Below, piece by piece: positions 18,238 through 24,831 of a stretch of 58,675 nt of DNA. The stretch spans positions 66,887-125,561 of the forward strand of contig CAJOFK010000001.1 of the NCBI GenBank assembly GCA_905234015.1, in the 5' to 3' direction. Source of the stretch: an uncultured Ruminococcus sp. (GTDB taxonomy: Bacteria; Bacillota; Clostridia; Oscillospirales; Acutalibacteraceae). The number at the start of each line of letters is the position of its first letter. Position 1 is the first letter of the stretch. Under the pieces are notes generated by a model. It ran no database searches. It had not been told where the DNA came from and saw only the letters and a list, made by a program, of their open reading frames with translations. The translations under genes and the position numbers were made by a program.

Positions 18238-18269
18238 AAGAGCGTGGCACATCGTGCCATGCTCTTTTT
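18236..18269 (+). terminator. Terminator after the PHP phosphatase
   Basis: AAAGAGCGTGGCAC, a 3-base loop (ATC) and GTGCCATGCTCTTT form a 14-bp stem with one G-T pair, running into a short T-tract. It begins at the stop codon of the phosphatase gene. Confidence 0.8.
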
Positions 18270-18271
18270 AG

Positions 18272-18407
18272 CAGGAAGTGGGAAGCGGGAAGCGGGAAGT
18301 TTGTAGGTCGTGAAGATAGTGCGGCCGGATTCGTTTCAGCCGCTCCCGACCGATATCCGCCACAGGCGGCGGTCGCAACGCTACCTGCGCAAGCTCAGAA
18401 TGACAGT
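18272..18407. repeat. Repeat-rich intergenic segment
   Basis: It begins with four imperfect tandem copies of a GGAAGYG heptamer (about 18272-18300). A GC-rich hairpin follows: CGACCG (18347-18352), 4-base bulge, CCGCC, loop ACA, GGCGG and CGGTCG (ending 18375). No credible ORF is seen. The hairpin lies between two convergent genes and could act in termination, or the segment could be a remnant of a dispersed repeat. Confidence 0.5.
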
Positions 18408-19349
18408 TCAAATAAACTTCACCTTATCAACCTTAAACTCCTTACCGTTAAGGTAGTTAAGCCTTTGGGCGTCGGATTTAAAGTTAAATCTCAACTTATA
18501 CGCGTATAAGCACTGGTATTTCGTAGTGTTTAAAAAGTTCTTTTTATTCTTGCCGTACTTTGTATCGCCGACGAGCGGATGCCCGATAAATGCCATATGA
18601 GCTCGTATCTGGTGAGTGCGTCCGGTATGAAGCCTTATTTCCGCGAGCGAGGTTTTGCCGTCCGTTTCGATTACGGTATACTCGGTTTTAATCGGCTTTG
18701 AGTTTTCAACCTGATTTTTATATACCTTAACGGTATTGGTTTTATTATCCTTAATTAAATAATCCTCAAGAATACCGTGCTCTTTTTTCGGCGTACCGCA
18801 GATTCGGCAGAGATAATATTTCTCAATCTCTCTCGTTCTCATTTTTTCGTTAAGAATACGCAGGCTCTCGGAGTTCTTAGCCGCTATAACGATACCGCCC
18901 GTGTTCCTGTCGATACGGTTAACGAGAGCGGGGGAGAAGGAGTTTTCCTCGTCGGGGTTGAATTCGCCCTTATCGTAGAGGTAGTGCTGAACCCTCATCA
19001 CAAGGCTGTCAAAATGATAAGCTTTATCCTGATGAACTATAACGCCCTGCTTTTTATCGAGCAGAATTATATTCTCGTCCTCATAAACTATGCTCAGCTT
19101 ATTCGGAGCCTTTAAAAACTCGTAGCTTTTTTCGGGGTTATCCTCAAAAAACTCATCCTTAATATAGAGCGTAAGAACATCGCCCGCCTTTAAAAAGTCC
19201 GCCTTATCGCACCTTTTACCGTTGAGCTTAATATATTTAGTCCGTATGTACTTGTACATAAGCGATTTCGGCATAGTCTTAAAGCGCTTGCTTAAAAACT
19301 TATCGAGCCGCTGACCGCCGTCATTCTCTTTAATTTCAATAGTTCTCAT
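18408..19349 (-). CDS. RluA-family 23S rRNA pseudouridine synthase
   Basis: A 313-residue enzyme with an N-terminal S4 RNA-binding domain (about 12-75) and a pseudouridine-synthase domain. The catalytic motif reads NRIDRNTGG (about 145-153), a variant of the usual HRLDxxTSG that keeps the catalytic Asp. GRTHQIRAHM (about 244-253) and GDTKYG (about 263-268) are also present. It is RluC/RluD-like, but the exact uridine target cannot be assigned. It stands alone on the minus strand, flanked on both sides by repeats. Confidence 0.9.
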   Translation of the reverse strand: MRTIEIKENDGGQRLDKFLSKRFKTMPKSLMYKYIRTKYIKLNGKRCDKADFLKAGDVLTLYIKDEFFEDNPEKSYEFLKAPNKLSIVYEDENIILLDKKQGVIVHQDKAYHFDSLVMRVQHYLYDKGEFNPDEENSFSPALVNRIDRNTGGIVIAAKNSESLRILNEKMRTREIEKYYLCRICGTPKKEHGILEDYLIKDNKTNTVKVYKNQVENSKPIKTEYTVIETDGKTSLAEIRLHTGRTHQIRAHMAFIGHPLVGDTKYGKNKKNFLNTTKYQCLYAYKLRFNFKSDAQRLNYLNGKEFKVDKVKFI

Positions 19350-19426
19350 ATTTTTATTATATTGTTTTTAATCTGAAATTGCAAGAAGTATTATTAGTAG
19401 CTTTTATTATATTTATTTCACTTACC

Positions 19427-19483
19427 CCTTAGCCCTTTGCCCTTAGCCCTGATTTCAAAAATATGTAACATATTTTTGAAATC
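19427..19483. repeat. Direct repeat plus 16-bp perfect palindrome
   Basis: Two copies of CCCTTAGCCCT separated by 3 bases are followed by GATTTCAAAAATATGT (19451-19466), one central base and its exact complement (19468-19483). No T-tract follows, so a simple terminator is unlikely. It lies between the rluA-type gene and the 47-residue ORF. It resembles a small palindromic repeat or mobile-element remnant. Confidence 0.65.
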
Positions 19484-19509
19484 TCAATATACTGCTAAAG
19501 GGTGATTAA

Positions 19510-19653
19510 ATGAAAACATTCAGAGCACAGATAAGCTCAACTTTATGCTTTGGCTTAGGACTTCTGCTTGCAACAATTCTCCCGTGCAGGTGGACGCTGG
19601 TGATTTCGTTAATCACTACAGTCGTTTTAGCTTGGTTAATTTGCAGGAGATAA
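19510..19653 (+). CDS. 47-residue hydrophobic small protein
   Basis: A 47-codon ORF with AAGGGTG at proper spacing before its ATG. After a polar start (MKTFRAQISS) it is almost entirely hydrophobic, predicting two short membrane helices (about 11-25 and 30-44) separated by PCRW, and it ends CRR. I do not recognise a named family. It is followed by an AT-rich hairpin and then by spoVM, so a role in sporulation is possible but unproven. The good ribosome-binding site and membrane-protein composition argue that it is real. Confidence 0.6.
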   Translation: MKTFRAQISSTLCFGLGLLLATILPCRWTLVISLITTVVLAWLICRR

Positions 19654-19677
19654 ATAAGTGTTAGTATAACACTTATT
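19653..19677. terminator. AT-rich hairpin after the 47-residue ORF
   Basis: AATAAGTGTTA (19653-19663), loop GTA and TAACACTTATT (19667-19677) form a perfect 11-bp stem directly at the stop codon. Only a short T-run follows, so it is either a weak terminator or an operator. Confidence 0.5.
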
Positions 19678-19680
19678 TAC

Positions 19681-19795
19681 GATTTATGTTGTCGCTCAGT
19701 TTGTCCCTGCGGGACAACGAGCAATGACTGAATCGCCGTTTACGCCTTATCTGCCCACGATAAGGATGTAAAGTATTTTGTGGGCAGAAAGGCTA
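19681..19795 (+). repeat. Composite repeat, copy A (hairpin plus pseudoknot)
   Basis: About 115 bases that align with 52805-52932. First comes the hairpin GCTC-AGT-TTGTCCC-TGC-GGGACAA-C-GAGC (19694-19722), then the conserved linker ATGACTGAATCGCCGTT, then the pseudoknot at 19745-19793. Both arms of each helix differ from copy B by compensatory changes, which indicates selection for structure. Confidence 0.8.
19745..19793 (+). promoter_or_regulatory. Candidate pseudoknot leader RNA upstream of spoVM (copy 2)
   Basis: Stem 1 CCTTATC (19745-19751) pairs with GATAAGG (19759-19765) around the loop TGCCCAC (19752-19758). The loop is exactly complementary to GTGGGCA (19780-19786), which is followed by GAAAGGC (19787-19793). 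The linker is 14 bases. The spoVM start codon is 12 bases beyond this element. Confidence 0.65.
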
Positions 19796-19804
19796 TGTCG
19801 ATTT

Positions 19805-19894
19805 ATGAAAGTTGTACTTATCGAAAACCCGAAATTCATATCATTCTTTTTGCGGAAAATGTTCGGAATAAAAAAGCTGCCTCAAATCGAGTAA
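19805..19894 (+). CDS. spoVM: Stage V sporulation protein M (29-residue membrane-binding peptide)
   Basis: A 29-codon ORF whose product aligns without gaps to the 26-residue Bacillus SpoVM as I recall it. Shared residues are Met1, Lys2, Ile6, Pro9, Lys10, Phe11, Arg17, Met19 and Gly21, including the helix-breaking Pro9. SpoVM is an amphipathic helix that recognises the convex forespore membrane and recruits the ATPase SpoIVA, encoded here at 24832-26310. In Bacillus spoVM lies just after thiN; here it is about 6.7 kb after thiN, which fits rearranged synteny. The Shine-Dalgarno candidate AAAGG belongs to the pseudoknot and is 12 bases away, longer than usual. Confidence 0.8.
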   Translation: MKVVLIENPKFISFFLRKMFGIKKLPQIE

Positions 19895-19935
19895 ATGATG
19901 AACAATATTGTTGAATTATTCTGTTAAAACTTAAA

Positions 19936-19980
19936 CGCCGTATATGCAAACTGCCGAAGTTTGTGTGTTCGGCGCTTTTT
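19936..19980 (+). terminator. Terminator after spoVM
   Basis: CGCCG (19936-19940) pairs with CGGCG (19970-19974), and within it CAAACT (19947-19952) pairs with AGTTTG (19958-19963). A CTTTTT tail follows. It marks spoVM as a short independent transcript. Confidence 0.7.
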
Positions 19981-19983
19981 CTA

Positions 19984-20012
19984 TTGCTATTGACATTTAA
20001 TTAAGGTATAAT
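19984..20012 (+). promoter_or_regulatory. Promoter of the dockerin gene
   Basis: TTGCTA (19984-19989), a 17-base spacer and TATAAT (20007-20012). A better-looking TTGACA at 19990 is only 11 bases from the -10 box and is therefore not used as the -35. Confidence 0.6.
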
Positions 20013-20091
20013 ACATTCGTTGGAATTTTTTATTTTTATTCAACGGGATAATTTTCCGCTGAATGAAAAACCATTTATGAAGGAGTTTTTT

Positions 20092-21504
20092 ATGAAGTTA
20101 ACAAAACGAATGATGTCAGTTGTACTTGCGGTACTGATGATTGTTTCCGGCGCTTGCGTAGCCGGTATGACGGCTTCTGCCGCTAACGGTCAGTTAGCTA
20201 AGTACTACAGCACTAACCCCGGCGGAAAGGTTGGCGCGAAGAAAACTATTAAAATCGACGGCGACCCGAGCGACTGGAGCGAGGATTTAAGAATAGCTAA
20301 CAGCGGCGCGTGGGATATTCCTAACCATTGGAAGGGCGGTCACGAGAACTGTGTTCTTGATTTAGTCGGTCTTTATGCCGCTTGGGATGATAATAATCTC
20401 TATATCGGCTGGCAGATGGTTAACACAACCGATACATGGGCTGACAGAGAAGGCGACGGTCCTCTTTCCGACGGCGGACGCGTACTTGACGTTCCCCTCG
20501 TATTAGCATTAAGCGTAGATAAGTCTAAGCCTACTATGACGGGTAAGGTTACTAACGGTAAAAATATCTGGGACGCAACAGGCGGTTTCTCGTTTGACGG
20601 CGTTAAGGTTGACCACTTATTCTTTATGAGCGGTAAGCCCGGCCTCGGTAAGCCCGCAATGTTTACCGTAGCTGATGATAAGGGTAATACTGATTACGAG
20701 TCTCACTGTGTTGATTATAAAACAGCAGGCATTGATTATAAGGTTGCCGAAACTAATATATGCAGCGAAATCTGGGGACTTAACGGCTCCAACGATCCTT
20801 CTGACGTTTTCAGCGACAGCGCTGACTGGGTTGATTTTAAAACATATAAGGGCGGAAAGAGAGCTCATAAGATTTCCTATGACTCATTCTACGAGATGAG
20901 TATTCCGCTTAATAAGCTCGGTATTACAACAAGCCAGCTTACAAGTCAGGGAATCGGCGCTATGCTTATTGCTACACGCGGCGAGTCGCCTATCGACTGT
21001 ATTCCTTTTGACGGAAACGCTATGCTCGATAATACTAAAAAGAGCTATTCAAAGGACGAAAGTACATCAATGGAAAAAGAGGACGCTGACGTAATCTCCG
21101 TTCCTCTCGCATCCGTAGGTAAGCTTACCGGCACAGCAGGCGCAGAGGTAATCCCCGGCGGATTAACCGAGGATACTACGGCTGCTACCGAGGCTGCTAC
21201 AACCGAGGAAACTACAACTGCTGCCGAGGAAACAACAACCGAGGCTCCTACCTCTACCGAAACAGAGGCTCCGAAGGTTCTCGGAATCTACGGCGACGTT
21301 AACGGCGATAACACAGTTTCTATCAAGGACGCTTCCGCGATTCAGAAGCACCTCGCTATGATTGATACAATTCCCGCCGAGCGTGAGGTATTTGCCGATG
21401 TAACAGGCGACAACAAGATTTCAATCAAGGACGCTTCCGCTATTCAGAAGTACCTCGCTGCATTAGAGCATAACTCAAAAATCGGCGAGAATGTAATGGG
21501 ATAA
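20092..21504 (+). CDS. Secreted dockerin protein with CBM9-like domain
   Basis: A 470-residue exported protein. The signal peptide covers about residues 1-30 (ends near TASAA). A sugar-binding-type beta domain follows: IDGDPSDW near the start and LYAAWDDNNLYIGWQM are typical of CBM9/DOMON-like modules. A Thr/Glu-rich linker (about 360-395) leads to a type I dockerin (about 399-458) with two calcium loops, DVNGDNTVSIKD and DVTGDNKISIKD, each followed by ASAIQK. It should attach to a cohesin scaffold, as in ruminococcal cellulosomes or amylosomes. No catalytic domain is recognised. ATG 20092 has AAGGAG 6 bases upstream. Confidence 0.85.
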   Translation: MKLTKRMMSVVLAVLMIVSGACVAGMTASAANGQLAKYYSTNPGGKVGAKKTIKIDGDPSDWSEDLRIANSGAWDIPNHWKGGHENCVLDLVGLYAAWDDNNLYIGWQMVNTTDTWADREGDGPLSDGGRVLDVPLVLALSVDKSKPTMTGKVTNGKNIWDATGGFSFDGVKVDHLFFMSGKPGLGKPAMFTVADDKGNTDYESHCVDYKTAGIDYKVAETNICSEIWGLNGSNDPSDVFSDSADWVDFKTYKGGKRAHKISYDSFYEMSIPLNKLGITTSQLTSQGIGAMLIATRGESPIDCIPFDGNAMLDNTKKSYSKDESTSMEKEDADVISVPLASVGKLTGTAGAEVIPGGLTEDTTAATEAATTEETTTAAEETTTEAPTSTETEAPKVLGIYGDVNGDNTVSIKDASAIQKHLAMIDTIPAEREVFADVTGDNKISIKDASAIQKYLAALEHNSKIGENVMG

Positions 21505-21520
21505 TTTAAAATATTTTTCA

Positions 21521-21551
21521 GAACCGGTTCATTAGAGCCGGTTCTTTTTTC
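21521..21551 (+). terminator. Terminator after the dockerin gene
   Basis: GAACCGGTTC and GAGCCGGTTC pair around the loop ATTA with one G-T pair, followed by six Ts. Confidence 0.8.
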
Positions 21552-21580
21552 TTGACTATTAAAACCTGATGTGGTATACT
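21552..21580 (+). promoter_or_regulatory. Promoter of the metal ABC transporter operon
   Basis: TTGACT (21552-21557), a 17-base spacer and TATACT (21575-21580), close to the sigma-A consensus. The operator-like palindrome starts at the next base. Confidence 0.8.
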
Positions 21581-21603
21581 AATTTGCGAATTATTCGCAA
21601 ATT
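21581..21603. promoter_or_regulatory. Fur-family (Zur-like) operator
   Basis: AATTTGCGAAT, one base and ATTCGCAAATT form a perfect 11-1-11 palindrome containing TGCGAAT-T-ATTCGCA. This fits the 7-1-7 layout of Fur/Zur/PerR boxes. It overlaps the expected transcription start of a zinc/manganese-type ABC transporter, so metal-dependent repression is the natural reading. No Fur-family gene is in the window, and which metal acts cannot be told. Confidence 0.7.
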
Positions 21604-21621
21604 GTAAGAAGGAAGATATAA

Positions 21622-22323
21622 ATGTCTCAGTTATCCTGTAAAAAACTCTGCCTCGGCTACGATGGTCACGAGATAGTTCATAATCTGAATTTTTCCGTTG
21701 AAAAGGGCGATTACCTCTGTATTCTCGGTGAAAACGGCTCGGGAAAAACCACGCTTATGAAGACTATGCTCGGGCTCCGTCCTCCCGTAAGGGGAAAGGT
21801 TGTTATTGACGACGAATGTAAAAAGGGCGGAATAGGCTACCTGCCTCAGCAGACCGTAGTTCAGCGGGATTTTCCCGCGTCGGTGTGGGAGATTGTGCTC
21901 TCCGGCTGTCAGAAAAAGCGCGGTTTAAATCCGTTTTACGGTAAGAATGAAAAGAAGCTCGCTCTCGATAATATTGAAAAAATGGGTCTTAGTGAGCTTA
22001 AAAACCGCTGTTACCGCGTGCTTTCCGGAGGTCAGCAGCAGAGAGTTCTGCTAGCGAGAGCGCTTTGCGCCGCTTCGGATATTCTGCTTCTTGACGAGCC
22101 TGTTGCCGGACTTGACCCGAAGGTTACCGAGGAAATGTATTCTCTTATAGACGAACTGAATAAAAAGTACGGGATAACGATTATTATGATATCTCACGAT
22201 GTTTCCGCCGCGCTTCAATACGCCGATAAGGTGCTTCATATCGGCAGCGAGGTTTTCTTCGGAACCAAGGACGAGTATATCGCTTCCGGACATCCGAAAG
22301 GCTTTGCGGGGGAGGGTGAATAA
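21622..22323 (+). CDS. znuC: Metal ABC transporter ATP-binding protein (ZnuC-like)
   Basis: A 233-residue ATPase with Walker A GENGSGKT (about 36-43), Q-loop YLPQQ, signature LSGGQQQR (about 134-141), Walker B ILLLDEP (about 154-160) and a switch His in ISHD. The paired permease is of the ABC-3 zinc/manganese/iron family, which sets the substrate class; zinc is favoured by the operator type. AAGAAGGA precedes the ATG. Its last base is the first base of the permease start. Confidence 0.87.
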   Translation: MSQLSCKKLCLGYDGHEIVHNLNFSVEKGDYLCILGENGSGKTTLMKTMLGLRPPVRGKVVIDDECKKGGIGYLPQQTVVQRDFPASVWEIVLSGCQKKRGLNPFYGKNEKKLALDNIEKMGLSELKNRCYRVLSGGQQQRVLLARALCAASDILLLDEPVAGLDPKVTEEMYSLIDELNKKYGITIIMISHDVSAALQYADKVLHIGSEVFFGTKDEYIASGHPKGFAGEGE

Positions 22324-23171
22324 TGGAAAAACTGTTTTCTGATTTTCTCGGGTATTTTCAGTATCCCTTCGTATGGTACGCGATAATCGTAGGCGTGCTT
22401 ATTGCGCTGTGCTCATCCTTACTCGGCGTAACCTTAGTGCTTAAAAGGTTTTCTTTTATCGGCGACGGACTATCCCACGTTGCGTTCGGGGCGCTGGCGA
22501 TTGCCGCGGTGATGAATTTAACCAACAATATTTTCTTTGTTCTTGTAATTACGATTATCTGCGCCGTACTGCTTTTAAGAACCGGTCAGAATACTAAAAT
22601 CCGCGGCGACGCCTCAATAGCTATGATTTCCGTCGGAGCGCTGGCGCTCGGTTATCTTATTATGAATATATTTTCGACCTCGTCGAATTTATCGGGCGAC
22701 GTCTGCTCAACCTTATTCGGCTCAACCTCAATCCTTACCCTGACGGGCTCGGATGTATGGATATGCGCTGTGCTCTCGGTGATAGTCGTCGCGCTGTTCA
22801 TATTCTTTTATAATAAGATTTTTGCCGTTACCTTTGACGAGAGCTTCGCCGAGGCTGTCGGTACGAGAGCTAAGCTCTACAACCTTTTAATCGCGGTTGT
22901 TATTGCCGTGATAATAGTGCTCGCGATGAACCTTGTGGGCTCGCTGCTGATTTCGGCGCTTGTGATTTTCCCGGCGCTTTCGGCTATGAGAGTATTCAAG
23001 AGCTTTAAGTCGGTAACAATCTGCTCGGCGTGTATCTCCGTAGTTTGCGCGCTGCTCGGAATACTTATTTCAATTCTTTTCTCAACTCCGGTAGGAGCTA
23101 CGATAGTAGCGGTGGATATTGTTGTTTTCTTTATATTCGCTTTAATCGGAAAAATCGGGGTAAAAAGTTAA
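22323..23171 (+). CDS. znuB: Metal ABC transporter permease (ZnuB-like, ABC-3 family)
   Basis: A 282-residue membrane protein with about eight hydrophobic segments. It includes VLKRFSFIGDGLSHVAFGALAI (about 39-60), typical of ABC-3 permeases, and a later GSLLISALVIFPALSA (about 205-220). It is translationally coupled to the ATPase gene (TAATG). The extracellular metal-binding protein (ZnuA) that should complete the importer is not next to it; a terminator follows directly. Confidence 0.88.
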   Translation: MEKLFSDFLGYFQYPFVWYAIIVGVLIALCSSLLGVTLVLKRFSFIGDGLSHVAFGALAIAAVMNLTNNIFFVLVITIICAVLLLRTGQNTKIRGDASIAMISVGALALGYLIMNIFSTSSNLSGDVCSTLFGSTSILTLTGSDVWICAVLSVIVVALFIFFYNKIFAVTFDESFAEAVGTRAKLYNLLIAVVIAVIIVLAMNLVGSLLISALVIFPALSAMRVFKSFKSVTICSACISVVCALLGILISILFSTPVGATIVAVDIVVFFIFALIGKIGVKS

Positions 23172-23181
23172 AATTGTTTTT

Positions 23182-23226
23182 AAGCCTGTTCATTACTCAA
23201 AAAAGAGTTTTGAACAGGCTTTTTTG
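23182..23226 (+). terminator. Terminator after znuB
   Basis: AAGCCTGTTCA (23182-23192) and TGAACAGGCTT (23211-23221) form a perfect 11-bp stem followed by a T-tract. Confidence 0.85.
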
Positions 23227-23233
23227 TTTTGAT

Positions 23234-23263
23234 GTCATATTCCGAACCTATTCCGAATAAAAT
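23234..23263 (+). promoter_or_regulatory. Sigma-E-like sporulation promoter
   Basis: GTCATATT (23234-23241), 14 bases, then AATAAAAT (23256-23263), which matches the CATACAAT -10 consensus at 6 of 8 positions. The -35 is a full match to the sigma-E pattern I know from Bacillus. It lies 30 bases before the SPOCS-LysM gene and upstream of spoIVA, a known mother-cell sigma-E target. Confidence 0.65.
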
Positions 23264-23293
23264 CTAACAGCAATAAAAAGGAGAGACAAATTT

Positions 23294-24820
23294 ATGGAAT
23301 TCAATCTTATTAAAACCCCTGTCGGAATTCTCGCTAAGGCGCTTGACGCCGTATCGGAGCAGCCGATAGATATCGACTTTACGCTTCCGGATTACTGCCC
23401 CGATATCGAGAAAATACTCCGATGTAAAATAACCCCGAATATTTATAACCGTAATCTCAGCGGCGGCCAGCTTCAGGTTGACGGAACTACGGTTGTGAAC
23501 ATTCTCTATACCGACGCTAAGAATAACGTCCGCGCGTGCGAGCAGTCAATTCCGTTTAACGCCGCTTTTCCGCTTAAGGAAATCCCCGATAACCCCGTTA
23601 TCGAAACCTATACAAAGCTTGAGTATCTTAACTGCCGTCCGCTTTCACCGCGCAGGCTCACCGTTCACGGAGCTTTTTCGCTTTATGCCGTCGTAAAATA
23701 CATAGGCAAAGCGGATATCTTCTCTCCCGACACGGACAGCAAACTTGAATTTAATACGAAGAAAATTCAGGTTTCAGCTCTCGAGTGCCTGTGTCAGGAG
23801 CAGTTTTCGGCAGGCGACGAAATTCAAATCGTGAATAAGCCCCCGGTAGAGGTCATCCTCGACAGCGACGTCAGGGCTGTTATTACCGATTATAAGATAA
23901 TCCCCGATAAGCTGATGCTTAACGGCGAGCTCAACGTAAGGCTTCTTTATTTAAGCTCGGTCGATTCACCGGAGGTTCAGCAGGCGGACTGCTCAATACC
24001 TTTCTCAAAAATCCTCGACTGCTCCGGCTTAACCGCCGATTACGAAACCTCGGTTAAATTATCCCTGCTCTCCTGCGAGATAAGGCTTAAAAACGATATA
24101 TTGTCCGAAACTCCGGTCGTGAATGTTGACGGCAGGCTTTCGCTGAGCGCTGCCTCATACGGTGAAAAGGAAGCCGAGATTATCCTCGACGCCTACAGCA
24201 CCGAGTTTCCGGTTGAGCTTGACTCAGCCGTACTCAGCGTTATAACCGACACCAAGGTGATAGAGGACAGCTTTATGTATAAGGATTCGGTATCACTTCC
24301 GGACTGTGATTTGGCGGAGATTACCGACTTTAACGTGAATTATTCCCTTGTGAGCACAGCCGTATCCGAAAGCAAAATTACGCTTAATTCTAAGCTGAAT
24401 GTCTGTATTCTTGCGTTAAACAGCGATAAGGAGCCGTTTTATGCCGAGCGCGCCGTTGAATTCAGCAAGGAGCTTGACTGCGGCGGCTTTAACGAGGTTA
24501 GCTCAGCCTACGCTCAGATTAACAGTGTAAGCTACCGGATTGCCGAAAACGGCGAGATTGAGCTTAGATGCGAAATCAGATACCTCGTCACAGCCGATAA
24601 AACCGAGAGCTTTAAGGTGATTACGGCTATATCTGCCGACGAGGATAAAAAGGTTATTAAGAGGAATACTCCGCTCGTGCTGTATTACGCCGATAAGGGC
24701 GAAAGGCTGTGGGATATCGCTAAGTCCTTCAACACCGGAAAATCCCTCATAAGCGAAGAAAACAACCTTGGCGACGATATCTTGCAGGAAGCTAAAATGC
24801 TTCTTATCCCTATTATGTAG
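23294..24820 (+). CDS. SPOCS (DUF3794) and LysM domain protein, probable spore-coat morphogenesis
   Basis: A 508-residue protein with repeated SPOCS/DUF3794-type beta modules (about 30-130, 160-270 and 300-430), marked by DFTLPDYCPDIEKIL near residue 28 and recurring cysteines. A C-terminal LysM peptidoglycan-binding module follows (about 458-506, YADKGERLWDIAKSF to LLIPIM). In Clostridia such proteins lie next to spoIVA and are thought to help assemble coat or cortex layers. No signal peptide is seen, which fits the mother cell. AAGGAG precedes the ATG and spoIVA follows by 11 bases. Confidence 0.88.
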   Translation: MEFNLIKTPVGILAKALDAVSEQPIDIDFTLPDYCPDIEKILRCKITPNIYNRNLSGGQLQVDGTTVVNILYTDAKNNVRACEQSIPFNAAFPLKEIPDNPVIETYTKLEYLNCRPLSPRRLTVHGAFSLYAVVKYIGKADIFSPDTDSKLEFNTKKIQVSALECLCQEQFSAGDEIQIVNKPPVEVILDSDVRAVITDYKIIPDKLMLNGELNVRLLYLSSVDSPEVQQADCSIPFSKILDCSGLTADYETSVKLSLLSCEIRLKNDILSETPVVNVDGRLSLSAASYGEKEAEIILDAYSTEFPVELDSAVLSVITDTKVIEDSFMYKDSVSLPDCDLAEITDFNVNYSLVSTAVSESKITLNSKLNVCILALNSDKEPFYAERAVEFSKELDCGGFNEVSSAYAQINSVSYRIAENGEIELRCEIRYLVTADKTESFKVITAISADEDKKVIKRNTPLVLYYADKGERLWDIAKSFNTGKSLISEENNLGDDILQEAKMLLIPIM

Positions 24821-24831
24821 GAGGATGAAAA

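Noticed and set aside
19795..19914. Alternative 39-codon ORF (ATG 19795) overlapping spoVM in another frame
   Set aside because: The start is only 2 bases from AAAGG, and the product is compositionally random, whereas the overlapping frame matches SpoVM residue by residue.
19990..19995. TTGACA as the -35 of the dockerin promoter
   Set aside because: Only 11 bases separate it from the TATAAT box; TTGCTA at 19984 gives the normal 17.
18270..20090. CRISPR array in the repeat-rich patch
   Set aside because: Repeats are short tandem heptamers and single palindromes, with no regular spacers and no cas genes.
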